26,419 nucleotides of DNA. Source: Pelargonium nanum (Eukaryota > Streptophyta > Magnoliopsida > Geraniales > Geraniaceae). The DNA lies in assembly GCA_036897485.1 (NCBI GenBank), contig JAYMTF010001093.1:1-26419 (forward strand), written 5' to 3'. The translations under genes were made by a program, and so were the position numbers. The notes below the pieces were generated by a model. The model was not told where the DNA came from. It searched no databases and saw only the letters and a list, made by a program, of their open reading frames with translations. Of this stretch, positions 1 through 11,815 are shown in pieces. Position 1 is the first letter of the stretch; every line of letters starts with the position of its first letter.

Positions 1-229
1 GGAATTGGAATAGTTTTGCATTAGCAGCCTCACCTGACCTGATCATAAATAATTGTTTCCTAGCCTTCATAGTCCATCATTTCTGTGCTACTGCTGGGCC
101 CTGGCCTTTACAGCAGTTTAAAACCTACCAAAACACACAACACTTCTCATGCATAACATAATCACAAGGTCTTCATAAAAAGCATTATCTTTCCACTATA
201 ATTGTACCTTCCAGACTATGTTTAAGGCA

Positions 230-235
230 TTTATT
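230..235 (-). terminator. Candidate poly(A) signal of the SRT1 gene
   Basis: On the minus strand this reads AATAAA, about 145 nt past the SRT1 stop codon, a usual plant 3'-UTR length. It is the only perfect AATAAA I noticed there; plant signals are loose, so it is a candidate only. The rest of 1-379 shows no gene. Confidence 0.4.
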
Positions 236-379
236 TCAATTGTAACCACTTTCCTAGTTTCATACAAAAATTTATCCAGTCTACATATCTGCAGTATTAA
301 CTAGTAATTCCCTAGTCAATCCTTCCTCCCGACTCCCACGAAAACATTAAAATCAAAGAGGGCCTAAAACCATGCACTT

Positions 380-3300
380 TCAATGGCATTTTAGCTTCTT
401 CAAAGACATCTCAGTGCTGCTCATGCACTTGTTCTGTCTCTTCACCAAATGGCCACTACTCCTGGGAATATCGTCAAAGCTATTGTCGTAGCCAACAATG
501 TTGGTGGCAATTGCATACACCTCAATTTCCTTGTCTGGAGAAGAAAGACGCCTCCTTTCAACTAGTGAAATCTGTCCACAGCATTGATGTTCAATTGCTG
601 CATTCCTCAGCTTCTCGGCCACCATGTCTTTATCATGTTTAAAACTGTCAGCAGGAGCCTGCAGTATATGAGAAACCACTTATTTATTGCTTGCTTCAAC
701 ACTTACATAGCATTTCAATTCTGATCTCCAAAATTATTCCAGGAACATGTTATGTACTGAAAGGAATGACAGCCAGGTTATGTATGATCAAGTTACTATT
801 CAGGAATGTAGATTCTCACCAGAAAATTGACCGGGAGCTCAATATTGGTAGACTGACACCCAACACCATCACTAAAATTCAGCTTCAGGACTATTGTAAT
901 TGGTCTGGTTCTAAGCATTTCCCTGAGGCACAAGTAAAAAATAGAGATTAAGCACAGTAAAACTAATTTCTGACAATGCATTTGACGATCGATAAACACA
1001 GTTTTGGTTACAATTCTAATTTCTACACCTAACCCATTAAAAAGCAACATCCAAAGCTTCAATCTCATCGTCAAACCTTTAATAACTACTGACTACTGCA
1101 TGCTATTATCCTAAAGAAGATACCTTTTAAGCACGAACGGTTGCTGATGTAAAACAGCCTTTTTAAGCTCCGGCCTGTCTGAGAATGAAACCTATATTAC
1201 AAAGGAAATATCAAGTAAATAGCAACCCCAAGGTAAAACAGAGAAAATAAAAACAAATTTGAAGCAAATACGTACAACCAACAAAATTAAGACCTTGAAG
1301 AATAGTACTCTTTCACCCTAACTAGTTGTTGGGAGATTATCACTATGATTAGATTAAAACCACACAGAGATAGTTACCTCAACTGATTCGATGAAAGGCA
1401 AGGGAGCTCTCTGCCCATGTATGCTCTCTAAGCGAAGGGTCCACTTAACATATTTTTTCTCTGCATTGCACATTGATGCATCATAAATTCATCATCTTAA
1501 GCAGCATTAGACATTTCCTCAATTTTTTAGTTTATGTGACGAGGCAAAATATGGTTGAATTCCATTTATAAAGTGAAACGAATTATGACATCTCGTTCTC
1601 AAGCAAGCAGGAAGATAATAACATAAAAATAAAATAAAATGTAAATTAAGGCGTATACAAAATCAAGTGGCAGCGTGGCCCTCCCGCTGCTTAAGCAGGG
1701 AAACCAGAACTCAGATCCTACAGATATCAATAGAATCTACTTATATACCAAATAACATGTATAATGTACATAAAATCTGTGAAGTTACCTGGAAGTCTGA
1801 ATAACTGAACAAGACTAATCTGGAAGAAATCAACCCTAACATATTGAGGAATCCGCAGACACAGATGGTGCATAAGTCCTGCAATAACCTGTTCTTCAAG
1901 TCAGACACAAAATTTGCTGACACCGAGGATCAACTCAGTTCCAAGGTGTGTGCTATACTGTATAGCCTATACATGATGACATGGTATCCATTCAAGATTA
2001 GTAGAGCAACAATATTTTCTATTTTTTGGTGTAATGCTATAATGGGGTAGCTTTGCAAGTGAACGAAAGTCTGGGAGTTAATAAAAACCCAAATAATAAA
2101 ATCGTAAACAAAATCCACTACTATCACATCTATAAATCTCAGTGCAACATTTAAGATAGAGCAATGGACTGTGTTAGCATAAATAAACAAGAAGATGGCC
2201 TATATACATATATTACCAAATCTTACTCATTGATCATTCAACATGTTAAAAATAATAAATGCTAATTAAATTCTATGTCAGTCCCTAAATGATGACTATA
2301 CCTCGTCAACCAGTGCATGGATCACCAAACTGGCTTTCTTGTCTTTAGGAGTTGGCTGCAAAAACAAACAAAACATGCTAAGAACTAACAACATAATGGT
2401 GAACAAAATTAGGACACTATGTTCACCCACACATGAGAAAGAGGAGGATGTAAGGAAATACCTGAAGATTTACAATGACAATTTTACCCCCATCACGAAG
2501 ACATTTCAAAGGAAGGTTGCAAGCTGGGGTGATCTGCAAACTGCACAGAAGCCTATACTTTTTAATAACAAATCCACAGTCTGTGCGCCTACTTTAGACA
2601 TTGGGATTAGTATGTACTTGAGTGAATTTTAGAGACCAAAAGATCCCTGGATTTTTACATGTGACCTTAACAATAAACTGAATAAAGATTGATGGATATG
2701 CCACTGAATACTCTGTATAGACAGAAACTTTTAAGAAGTTGGAGCATAATGCTGAGCACATCAGATTCATATATGACTCTTTTAACTAATGGCTTATTCA
2801 ACAAAATAAACAATGACATTCAAATGAAAACCAATTATGACATTCGTGAGTCCAACCTGGTTCCCAAACATAAGACAACATCAGCCATCCGACAGTGCTG
2901 CTCTGCTGGATTCATCTCCTTTGAGGGCAATGCATCCTACAATGAAAGGGTTTAACTAACTTATCAGCAGTTTGAACTTTTTCAAGATGCTCCTAAATTA
3001 TCTATATCATGTGCAACATTCTCCAAAAGTTACTAAAGATTAATCCAGTAAAATCACCAAAACTATACCAGTTTTATTTTACCAAGAGAATCAATACCAT
3101 ATACCAGCCCATTATATAGTTGAATCTGCATTGGTTTATTCATAAATCCAATTAAACTGTGTGCATCAGATGTGAACCTTCAATGTTAGATAGTCCACTT
3201 TTATCGCAGACCTCCAAGAATACCACAACATTTTGTTTGAACAAACCCAAAGCAGAAACGTAAACTCTATAAATCTTTCAATCCAAGATTAACTTTTTAA

Positions 3301-6300
3301 GTCAATGTAACGGTTCTCAGCTTCTCATTAGTTTGATAATGAAATTAAGGGTTAATTACCAATAGTGCCCTGCAAATGAAAGATTCACCGAAAATGCAGG
3401 GCTTAGCTAATATGGAAAGTAGTGAGGAAAAAAAAACATGATAACACATCATTTAGTAGAGTAGATAGCATTAAATAGGATGAAATGGATGAGGATATGA
3501 GCAGAAGATCCCAATGAGTTTTACTAAGGAGTTCATGTAACCGGCCCCATCGTTGTTTTGGAATGGCTAGGTGTTTGTTAAAACCTGCTCTTTCTGGAAA
3601 GTAGAATCAATGGACAAAAATGCCCACCCCAATTATAGTCTCGTCATCACTATGCTGCCAACAAACTTGAGTACCACAACGCTAGACAAAGATTGTTTCT
3701 GTAACCCTTGAAAACAAAAAATTGCATGGTAGGACCAAACAATGCTTAATGCTTTCATAGCAGCAATGCTTCACTTATAATAGCACTTGTTAACCAAACA
3801 ATGGAAATCAACATAACTGGTCCACGAAAATTATGTTGTCTAGCAGTGTCAAGGACAATAAGAGGAAGTAAAACAAAGAGATAATTACCTCCCAATCAAG
3901 AACAGTGTCCATAAGTCTGGCCCCACAGTTCACATCTGAACAACGCCGAGGTGTCTTCTTCATGCCAATTGTCTCCACCTCAAAATCTCGTAAATACCTA
4001 TATTTTTAATGTAATCAATTGAACATTCAAATTGACTCTTGTGTTTCACGTGTATAAGGTGTAGTACCATATATTAATGGAACACATATATTGGCTTAGA
4101 TCAAACTAGAAAGCAACAGAAAATATCAAAGATCAAAACTTGTATCTTACTCTACTCCACAAGTAGGGCACATTTCTCTGAATGAGTTGCCATGCAACTC
4201 AGCAAGTTTCTCCCTGGGTATTCCTGATCGGAGATGGAGACTGTCCACATTCTGAAAATTACAAGTCAGATAAACAATTACTGATCCAGCCTTCCACGCA
4301 ACCGATGATCATAAATTAAAGAGATGTATTCAAAAGGTGACAATCTGCATAAGGATCATTTGAATACCAATGATCAGTTTCCATTACACCAAATTCTAGT
4401 TGGCAAAGATTGAAAATATTTGTATTCATATATACTTTAGGTCTGATCAAATAGGTAGTAGGTATGCATTAGTGCTTCAATGCATACATTACACTTGTGT
4501 AAAGATGTCTTCAAAGCGTAGTTAAGAACAATAATAAATTATAGAAACTTGATAAATCCCAATTTTGTGTGATGACTTTAATTACGGTGGGATTCCATAA
4601 GGAGATATCCATAATTGAAGCTTGATGAATTAATTCAATCATGCAAAACTATAGGCAGAAATTTTAATTTTTGCCTCGCAAAAGTGATCATCCTTTTGGC
4701 AGCGCATTTGCAAAAATTTAGAATCCCATTAACCATTTTGAGGCTTCGAAGATGAACTAAAATACAGTAGAATATATCACAACCGGAAGTAAATGAATTA
4801 ACCTGACTAATGACAAACTTCAAAAGTCCAGCTTTTTCTAGCTCGACCAAAGCCATGTGAGTCATACTTGGCATTGCACGGTGAAATGGCAAAGAGGCTT
4901 CAGGCACACCTTTGCCATCACGCTGTCACACAACACAAAAGAAACCAAACAAACTATCAAAATGAGATCATAATCAAAGTTAACTTCTGTTTTTGGCCAG
5001 CTTGGAAGAGGAGCTACAGGCTAGAACACAGAATTGATTCATTGAAGATTTTAAATAAATTAAATAACAAAAAAAAAATCTTGGTTTTCACCTGTAGAGT
5101 CCACACTCCTTTAGGGCCCCGAAAATCAGGTATTCCACTTGAAGTTGATATTCCTGCACCCGTAAATGCTACTAAATGCTTACTCTGCAATGCCAGACAA
5201 AATATCCAACAAGGCTAAACAACACTAATAATGCAACCGTTATCTAAAAAGATCATGGAGGAAAAGAGATGATTGGGTCCGAGAAATTTTTTCACCTGCT
5301 GTATCATTTCTGCAAGCATTTCAATCTGCCATTGGAAAATTAAGTAAATTGGGTGAGAAGAACCATGTGAAGATAAAAAAAAATTAATACAAAAAAAAGG
5401 ATATTTGATAATCCACAAACAGAATCAAGACAAGTTAGAAGTAAATAGTGGAGCTACTTAACCAATAATCATACTGTTTGGCCTTGATAAACATTCATTC
5501 CAATGCAAAAAGATCTATATTTTTCTGCTTGCAAAATTTACTTGAATAGTTATAAGTTATAACCAACTCTCACTTTATAAGATGCGCGTATTAATGACAG
5601 AAATGACATGTCATAAATAATTTACTATAGAACCGTTACATATAAAAAGCAAGTTTATGAAAGATGAAATTAACAATATTGTTGCCCTAACGGTTTGGCA
5701 TATGGAATGGGATATGAAGTGGAAAGGTATTGGAATGGATAGCTTTTCCATTTTGGTCATAGGAGTTTAATAATGTAAGAATGAAATGACGATTCCCGTT
5801 CTCAATATATGGGAATCGGTGGAAGTTATTAACTGCGACAGTCAACAGGACGCTGTGGAAAGTCATCTTGACTATTATCTGTGACAACAGTGGAGATAGT
5901 AACAATTGTTGTAGCTGCACGAGTGGAATGATGATTTCCCCTTTTGGCGGGAATAGAAAACACAAATCATATTGATTAAAACAACATATCAGAGTCATAT
6001 TACCACTCGAAGCTTGGTTTTGTTCCACATACCAAACAGTGTCTTCCATGACACAACTAAACTAATAGCTCTATTGGAAAACCTCATTTGTCACCAAACC
6101 AGTTGACTTGCATTAGTTCAGACATTAAATCTAACCCTTCACTGGTGAGTAATTCAATTCATAAATCTTAAAGAAAATATTGCAAGTGGTAACTGTATCT
6201 TCTTAAAGCAAAGTAGCAGGAACTCCAATAAATGAACTTAAGCTACTTATATTTATAGTCTTCCATCAATCACAACTCCTACCCATATTAACATCCTTTT

Positions 6301-6909
6301 GGGTTTCCACTATCCACTGGTGTTCTTAGCAGCTAACCCATATCTGATCAACACTAATTTCTCAAAATTTATAATCTAAAACAGCCTCTGCTGCTCATGA
6401 TGTCTTTACTTAAAAAGACCATCATCAAATATGCTCCCAAAATCATCCATGTGGACTCTTCAGTATCTAACATCACCAATTCAACAAAAACAAACAGAAT
6501 GAAACCATGTACTCTTTGAACAAACTTAATTAGATTGTCTTAGCACAAACACACAAGGGAAAAGAACATAAAAATGAAAACTTTCCACACAAACATGAAT
6601 GATCATAAACATTGGCGCGCACCCATTAAGAGGCAATGCACAATTCAATCTCCAAATTCATTTCATGGGTTCCAATCCAACAGAACAAACAAAAAACACC
6701 CAACAACAAGCAAAGGCTAACAAAACAGCAACAAATGACCCATGCAAAGCAAACAAAAAAATGATTGTAACAAATGAAAACAAAATTTAAAAAGCAAAAA
6801 ATGTGAATACTTTATGCTCCAAAACGTGGGGTGGGTCGAAAATCTCAGACATTCCAACAGTCCCCACATCTTCTGAGTAAGAGAGCTTGTGTGCATAACC
6901 CAGAGACAT
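380..6909 (-). CDS. SRT1: NAD-dependent deacylase of the SRT1/SIRT6 (class IV sirtuin) family, 14 exons, 465 aa
   Basis: Sirtuins of this family remove acyl groups from lysines, mainly histone H3, consuming NAD and acting in the nucleus (family knowledge). I rebuilt 14 coding exons on the minus strand, all GT..AG and in frame: 6909-6811, 5325-5296, 5184-5092, 4922-4803, 4251-4151, 3997-3889, 2936-2857, 2540-2462, 2355-2302, 1888-1789, 1460-1378, 1191-1124, 922-820, 658-380. Visible motifs: GAGIS at residues 52-56 and GIPDFRGP at 60-67 (NAD fold), QNVD at 114-117, catalytic His134 in LAELHGN, zinc cysteines 142, 145, 167 and 172, GTSLQI at 209-214 and IVNLQ at 233-237. The region after about residue 255 is the long plant SRT1 C-terminal extension. 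The start at 6909 is chosen because MSLGYA.KLS matches the family N-terminus. An in-frame ATG at 7038 exists upstream with no stop between. Nearest neighbour is a divergent Nudix gene about 2.6 kb away. Exon structure and family are very secure; the exact mRNA ends are not. Confidence 0.93.
3367..3402. repeat. Short inverted repeat in SRT1 intron 6
   Basis: GCCCTGCA at 3367-3374 is answered by TGCAGGGC at 3395-3402, a perfect 8-bp stem with a 20-nt loop. It lies just inside an AGGGTTAATTACC-like string that resembles the edge of some plant DNA transposon remnants. No second end was found. Confidence 0.35.
5693..6037. mobile_element. Probable PIF/Harbinger (Tourist)-like MITE inside SRT1 intron 1
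   Basis: The element is bounded by imperfect terminal inverted repeats: 5693-5707 (GTTTGGCATATGGAA) and the reverse complement of 6023-6037 (GTTTGGTATGTGGAA) agree at 13 of 15 positions. It is about 345 bp. The subterminal part is rich in GGAATGG/GGAAAGG-type words typical of Tourist-like MITEs, and it has an internal hairpin (GATTCCC at 5791-5797 with GGGAATC at 5811-5817). The minus-strand open frame across 5687-6049 matches no protein I know. I could not see a clean target-site duplication, so family and exact ends are inferred. Confidence 0.5.
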
Positions 6910-7890
6910 GTCTGCTTTGCTCTGAAAATTCCTCTCTTTCTTGGGATTGTTATTCAGATAGAGAGAGCTGTGATTTCTCTGTTTCTTCTTTGTTGGGTTT
7001 AAAGAGCATAAAATACAAAAGTGAGCAATTACTAACATGCATTGAGGATTCTCGGTGGTTGAATTGACATAAATGCCTTTATGATTCTCTAGGAACACTG
7101 TGTCATAAGCCCCTCTTTGCTTGGACAAACTAGACTTTTCATGCCTTTTACCATTTTCCCTTTTTTAGTTTTTTCTTTTTTGTTATGACATTTACTGTAG
7201 AAGAAGTCCAGACTGTTCATTTGCCTCTTGTAATTTTTTTGGTAATAAAATAATAATAAATGATGACAAGTTACTATTACATTATGATAAGAATGCAACT
7301 AGTACACTACAGATTCATGTCAACTTTTTATGAATTCAATAAAGATATATGACTCTATTCATTGAAATTTTTAATTTGTCGTTGTGAATACTAATCTTAT
7401 CATGTTATCATTGGGAGGCAAAACTAATTAACTCTTATTTTTAAGCTTAAATTTGTGGTTTCGATGAAGGAAAAATTTTGGGGTTCAATCATGTATAGTA
7501 TAGCATAATGCAGATGGGAGCAATTTAGTTTAACACAAACAGTCTTAATCTCCGTAATATATAAAACGCTTTCATTATTGTTTATTTTTTTGAACACTTA
7601 GATTAAAGCGTGATTCTCTATCATTTACTTTTAGAAGAAAATTTAAGTGTCTTAAATAGAGTCATCTATACCCAAATGTCCAAAACTTTATCGGTTGGTT
7701 TCTTTATGGCTAAAATCCTTATGGTCCTTCTTGAGCTCCGCGGTCTAAATTTTTTGAAATTGTATTCTTATAATCGATTAAAATTAGATTTTGCTTCTTT
7801 TAACTCTTTTTTTGTTGTTGATTCTTTGAGAGTGAACTATTATCCTCTTTTATCACTTGTATATCTTCCAAATTCATTAATTGAGCATCC

Positions 7891-7945
7891 TTATTAGTGA
7901 ATTCTTTTTTTTTTTTTTTTTTTGATGAATTATTAGTGAATTCTT
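7891..7945 (-). mobile_element. Retroposon-like scar: 16-bp direct repeats flanking a poly(A) tract
   Basis: TTATTAGTGAATTCTT occurs perfectly at 7891-7906 and again at 7930-7945. Between the copies are 17 T and GATGAA. Read on the minus strand this is: duplication, six bases, poly(A)17, duplication, which is the layout of an extremely 5'-truncated LINE/SINE-type insertion with its target-site duplication. A replication-slippage duplication is the alternative. Confidence 0.5.
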
Positions 7946-8755
7946 GATTAGTTGAACTTGATACTTTACCTGGAAATTAATAAATTAATTGAGAAACCTT
8001 AACCAGCTATCAAGTGATTTGAACTTTTGTATTAATCTATGCATATATCATTGTGAGGTTTAATAATTAGAATTGGTTATGCCACAGCTACATAAATGTT
8101 GTCTGAAAAAGGAAGTGTATTGAATGGTTTCAAAACCATTAAACCATCATATTCTCACATATATTGTATTGTTTAAATATATTCAAAAAAATTAAAAATA
8201 GCAAAAATTGTAAACTGAATGCTAAGATTTTGGACCTTTCTTTCATTTGGAAAAAGAAAACTACCAATTTGGAAATTGTCACGACTCTTTTTCAATGGTT
8301 ATTTTTTCTTCAATAACAATTTAAGTTTCACTTTGTTCATTTTTAGGACATGCCATTGACTATATTGACCAAACATGCATTGTTTCAACGTTCACACACT
8401 ATTTTTGCAGCATTGGCGACAAAAACATGTCTAATTCTGAAATTTACGCGTTTACCTACTCTGTATAATAAACTACACTTGGCACTGATTTGAATTTTGT
8501 TACAATCACAAATTTGTAGTTCAATTTAAAATACATATAATCTAATTTGTGGGCGAAATAATTATGTATGGTTTATTTTCACCATGGTTTGTAATGATAG
8601 TGCATATAATTAATTTCAGATTACTATAAAAAAAATTCGGATAATAACATATAGTTTTGTTAGTTCTAGTTTTGTTTATCTTTTATTATTGGAAGTTTTT
8701 TTTATGTTTCATTAAAATAGGTGCGAGTTTAATTCATGATATGACATCACACTCA

Positions 8756-8873
8756 ATCAGATAACCAGTTTCAACGGCTTAAACTTTGGCTAAGTTCTTT
8801 TTCTCTCTAATTTATGTACCATTTTCATCCAAGTGAGCTCAATAGTTTATGTACCATTTTCATCAGATAACCA
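8756..8873. repeat. Short direct repeats upstream of the first Nudix gene
   Basis: TTTATGTACCATTTTCATC is found at 8811-8829 and 8846-8864 (19 nt, perfect), and ATCAGATAACCA at 8756-8767 and 8862-8873. The second copies overlap, suggesting two local duplications. Function is unknown. Confidence 0.6.
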
Positions 8874-9009
8874 TATGATTTTCCCGATCTAAATCAACAG
8901 ATTTTGTAATCAATTATTGGTAATAAGACGACTTTGACCTAAAAATATTTTATTTGAATTTTGAGAAACTGTTGGTGAGCTTCAAGAAGACTAGTACCCA
9001 CCATTTGCC

Positions 9010-9016
9010 TATAAAT
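9010..9016 (+). promoter_or_regulatory. Candidate TATA box for the first Nudix gene
   Basis: TATAAAT in the context CCTATAAATCAACTGC is the best TATA-like word upstream of the gene and would give a start near 9040. A second, weaker candidate is TGTATAAAAC at 9211-9220, giving a start near 9245. The choice decides how many upstream ATGs (9063, 9222, 9227) are in the leader. Confidence 0.4.
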
Positions 9017-9351
9017 CAACTGCTCAGAATTTCAAGAAAGGACAAAAAGGAAGGAAATTTCTATGCAACCAGTAATTAGTTACACACAAGAACCATTCAA
9101 AGCCTGCAACACATGAAACTGTATCAGCTCAATAATTTCCAAGAATCAGATGAATCTCTTTTCTCATATACTATTTTTGGACAAAAAATGTGGCTAATAA
9201 GATCTCTTATTGTATAAAACTATGTCATGCAGAGGCTGAGGATCATCTCACAACTTAATAGTTATTATTATATTCTTCTTGCAATTCAAGCTTTTAGCAT
9301 TTTCTGGAGGAGACCCTGCTTTATCCTCCACTTGCTTTTGAAATTCAGAAG

Positions 9352-9466
9352 GTACCCATTTACTGATACATCATCCTCACTTCTTTCTGATCCTTAATTT
9401 GTATGTTGTATGCTTAATTTATTCAATATTTTGGTAGAAAAAAAACATAACTTTTTGTTTTGACAG
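9352..9466 (+). other. Probable 5'-UTR intron of the first Nudix gene
   Basis: A donor AAG/GTACCC ends at 9351 and an acceptor TTTTGACAG ends at 9466, ten bases before the ATG at 9477. The segment between is T-rich, as an intron should be. Splicing is inferred from sequence only. Confidence 0.5.
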
Positions 9467-9476
9467 TTCTGGTAAT

Positions 9477-11139
9477 ATGGAAGATCCTAACTTGGCTAGG
9501 GAGCAAGTGATGCCTGAAGACAAGGTTGAAGCTAAACAAATTGAATTGCTTGATGGAGTTGATGATCTATATGGAGGAGTCAAAGTTCACTTGGAAGAAC
9601 CTATGGAGTTGAAAGTGTTTGCTTCTTTGCTTAGGGCATCAATGGCACAATGGAGGCAACAGGTAGCTTTTCCTATCATTTTGATCATGCTCTGAGACAA
9701 AAATTTATGATATGTTTGTTTCAGGGGAAGAAGGGTGTTTGGATCAAATTGCCTATTGAACTTGTAAATCTTGTAGAGGCTGCTGTAAAGGTAAATATCT
9801 ATTTCCAATGTTGAAACTAAGTTAATTTATCAGATCCTAGTGGTATAATATAGCTTCATTTTCGGTTCCTTGATCGTTTTGTTTTGAACCTGACATATTT
9901 TCCATGCAGGAGGGTTTCAGGTACCACCATGCAGAACCAGATTACCTGATGCTTGTATTTTGGATTCCAGAAACAATGAATACTCTTCCGGTGAATGCTT
10001 CACATCGAGTGGGTATTGGTGCTTTTGTCATGAACAACAGGAGAGAGGTATTGATTCCTTCTTCAGTTATCTTATTTCTTCTGGCTTGTTCTGTTATTGG
10101 GATATCTGGTTTTGAAAGAGATTGTCTGTACAGAAGTTGATGTTTTATGATTGTTAAATCGCTTTAAACCCAAAAGCTTAATCTGATACGTGAAGGATCG
10201 ATTGATGCCATTCTTATTTTCTGATATGGAAGTTCTTGAATTTACCTTTGGGATACAAGTATGCCAAATTCCCCTGTTTATGTACTTGTCTAAGTTGTTA
10301 GCCAATATTTGAGATTGAGCTAGCTGTGGTTGTGTAGGTGCTGGTAGTTCAGGAGAAAGGTGGCAAGTTTGGAGGTACAGGTGTATGGAAGTTACCTACT
10401 GGGGTTGTGAATGAGGTGAGAGTGCAATGGATTGTGGTGTTTTATGTAATTAAAGAAGCAATAAGTTAATTGAAAGTGCTGAAACCTAGGGGGAGGATGT
10501 TTGTGTAGCTGCTGTTAGAGAAGTTCAAGAAGAGACTGGAGTAAGTAGTAATACACTAGTAACTCAGTTTCATGTGATGCTATTGCTAAACTCTTAATTC
10601 TAACACTCAACTTCTTGTTTTGCTTTAGATTGACACACAATTTGTGGAAGTTTTAGCATTTAGGTAAGCCATTTGCTTTTGCATCTATGAACAGTTTGTA
10701 CATAACACACTTTTAGTTTTCCTCATAGGTTATTGACCCTTTACTACTTGTTTTGCTTAAAATACAGGCAAAGCCACCAATCCTTTTTCCGAAAATCAGA
10801 TTTGTTCTTCGTTTGCATGTTGCAACCACGTTCCTACGACATCCAAACACAGCTTTCAGAGGTTGAAGCAGCCCAGGTATGAAGATGATTCGGATTCACC
10901 AACAAATGTGGAACAATCATTATAAGTGAATAACATTGTTATGTTTTATTTGACTTCAGTGGATGCCGGTTGAGGAATATGCAGCTCAACCCTTTGTCCG
11001 AGACAATGAGCTTTTTGACTATGTAGCCAAAATATGCTTGGCAAAATCAGACAAGGGCTATGCCGGTTTTTCCCCAGTTCCTACATCGACGTCCTCTGGT
11101 AAGAAAAGTTACTTGTATTGTACATGGACAAATAGCTAG
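9477..11139 (+). CDS. Nudix hydrolase, cytosolic NUDT2/5/6/7/10-like, 8 coding exons, 280 aa
   Basis: Plant enzymes of this clade hydrolyse ADP-ribose, NADH or related nucleoside diphosphate derivatives, mostly in the cytosol (family knowledge; the exact substrate cannot be read here). Exons: 9477-9662, 9725-9790, 9910-10047, 10338-10415, 10490-10540, 10629-10663, 10768-10876, 10960-11139; all have GT..AG junctions and keep frame. A pre-Nudix domain starts near residue 22 (LLDGVDDLYGGV) and contains the conserved WIKLPIELVNLVEAAVK and YHHAEPDYLMLV blocks. The Nudix box is residues 152-174 and fits G-x5-E-x7-REUxEExGU fully (Gly152, Glu158, Arg166, Glu167, Glu170, Glu171, Gly173). No targeting peptide is seen with this start, and 280 aa is the normal length for the clade. 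An in-frame upstream extension from 9227 is possible. The gene is a tandem-type paralogue of the one ending at 19946. Confidence 0.92.
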
Positions 11140-11316
11140 CTCACAGAACAATGCATGTATGGTAGTGGAGAGGAAAACAGCAAAGAAGATGTAGTTTTCT
11201 GTAACATAGCCATGGTTGAAAATATGTGGTATCATATAGTATCGACTATCAAAGAGAAAATAAGAATGATAAATGGAGTGCTCAAAACTTGGCTGATATT
11301 GTCTGATATGTATGAA

Positions 11317-11322
11317 AATAAA
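11317..11322 (+). terminator. Candidate poly(A) signal of the first Nudix gene
   Basis: AATAAA lies about 180 nt after the stop codon. The remaining sequence up to 11815 is the gap between two converging genes; I see no other gene there. Confidence 0.4.
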
Positions 11323-11815
11323 CCAGAAATTGTATCAACAGAATATATCTTTGTTCCCTAATACCTCTGTATATACATTTGTCATCAAGACATGATTTTA
11401 ATGACAAATATGGTTTACCAAATACCATTTCGGTGATCAATCATAAAAATAAATTACCAAGGAAAAGTAGGGAAAGCAAAATATATATTCAAAATTGATT
11501 TCAGTTTTACACTAGAAATTGGTTCACCTTGAAAAGAAGAAAAGATAGAATAAAATACTGACATTTCTGGAGTCAGGCATCTTTCTAAACAAGAGGATGG
11601 TTTGCAATTGGAGCATCCATTTCCTAAGCAGCTCAGTGATATTTGGACGGCTTGAATCTTAATCAACAATATGGAGAACAATTGCTATGAAAGAGAAAAA
11701 ATGGTGCATCAAAAGAGAGGCGCAACTCAGAAAAGATGGGAAACACAAAAAGCACATGGAAGATGATAAATAAACTAAAAATGATCTCAGAGAACTCACC
11801 CTCACATCAAGAATT

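Larger units (their letters stand above)
6910..9009. other. SRT1 leader plus divergent intergenic region
   Basis: The first 200 nt or so above 6909 should be the SRT1 5' UTR (minus strand). The rest is AT-rich and holds no gene I can support; the open frame at 7610-7897 on the plus strand has low-complexity composition and no recognisable motif. The region contains a retroposon-like scar (7891-7945), a near-palindrome AATGGTTTCAAAACCATT (8123-8140) and short direct repeats (8756-8873). Confidence 0.6.

Noticed and set aside
7610..7897. 95-codon open frame in the intergenic region
   Set aside because: Low-complexity Leu/Phe/Tyr composition from AT-rich DNA, no motif, no splice or promoter support.
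380..11139. SRT1 and Nudix genes as a functional NAD/ADP-ribose cluster
   Set aside because: Adjacency alone is weak evidence in plant genomes, and the other neighbours are unrelated cell-wall and unknown genes.
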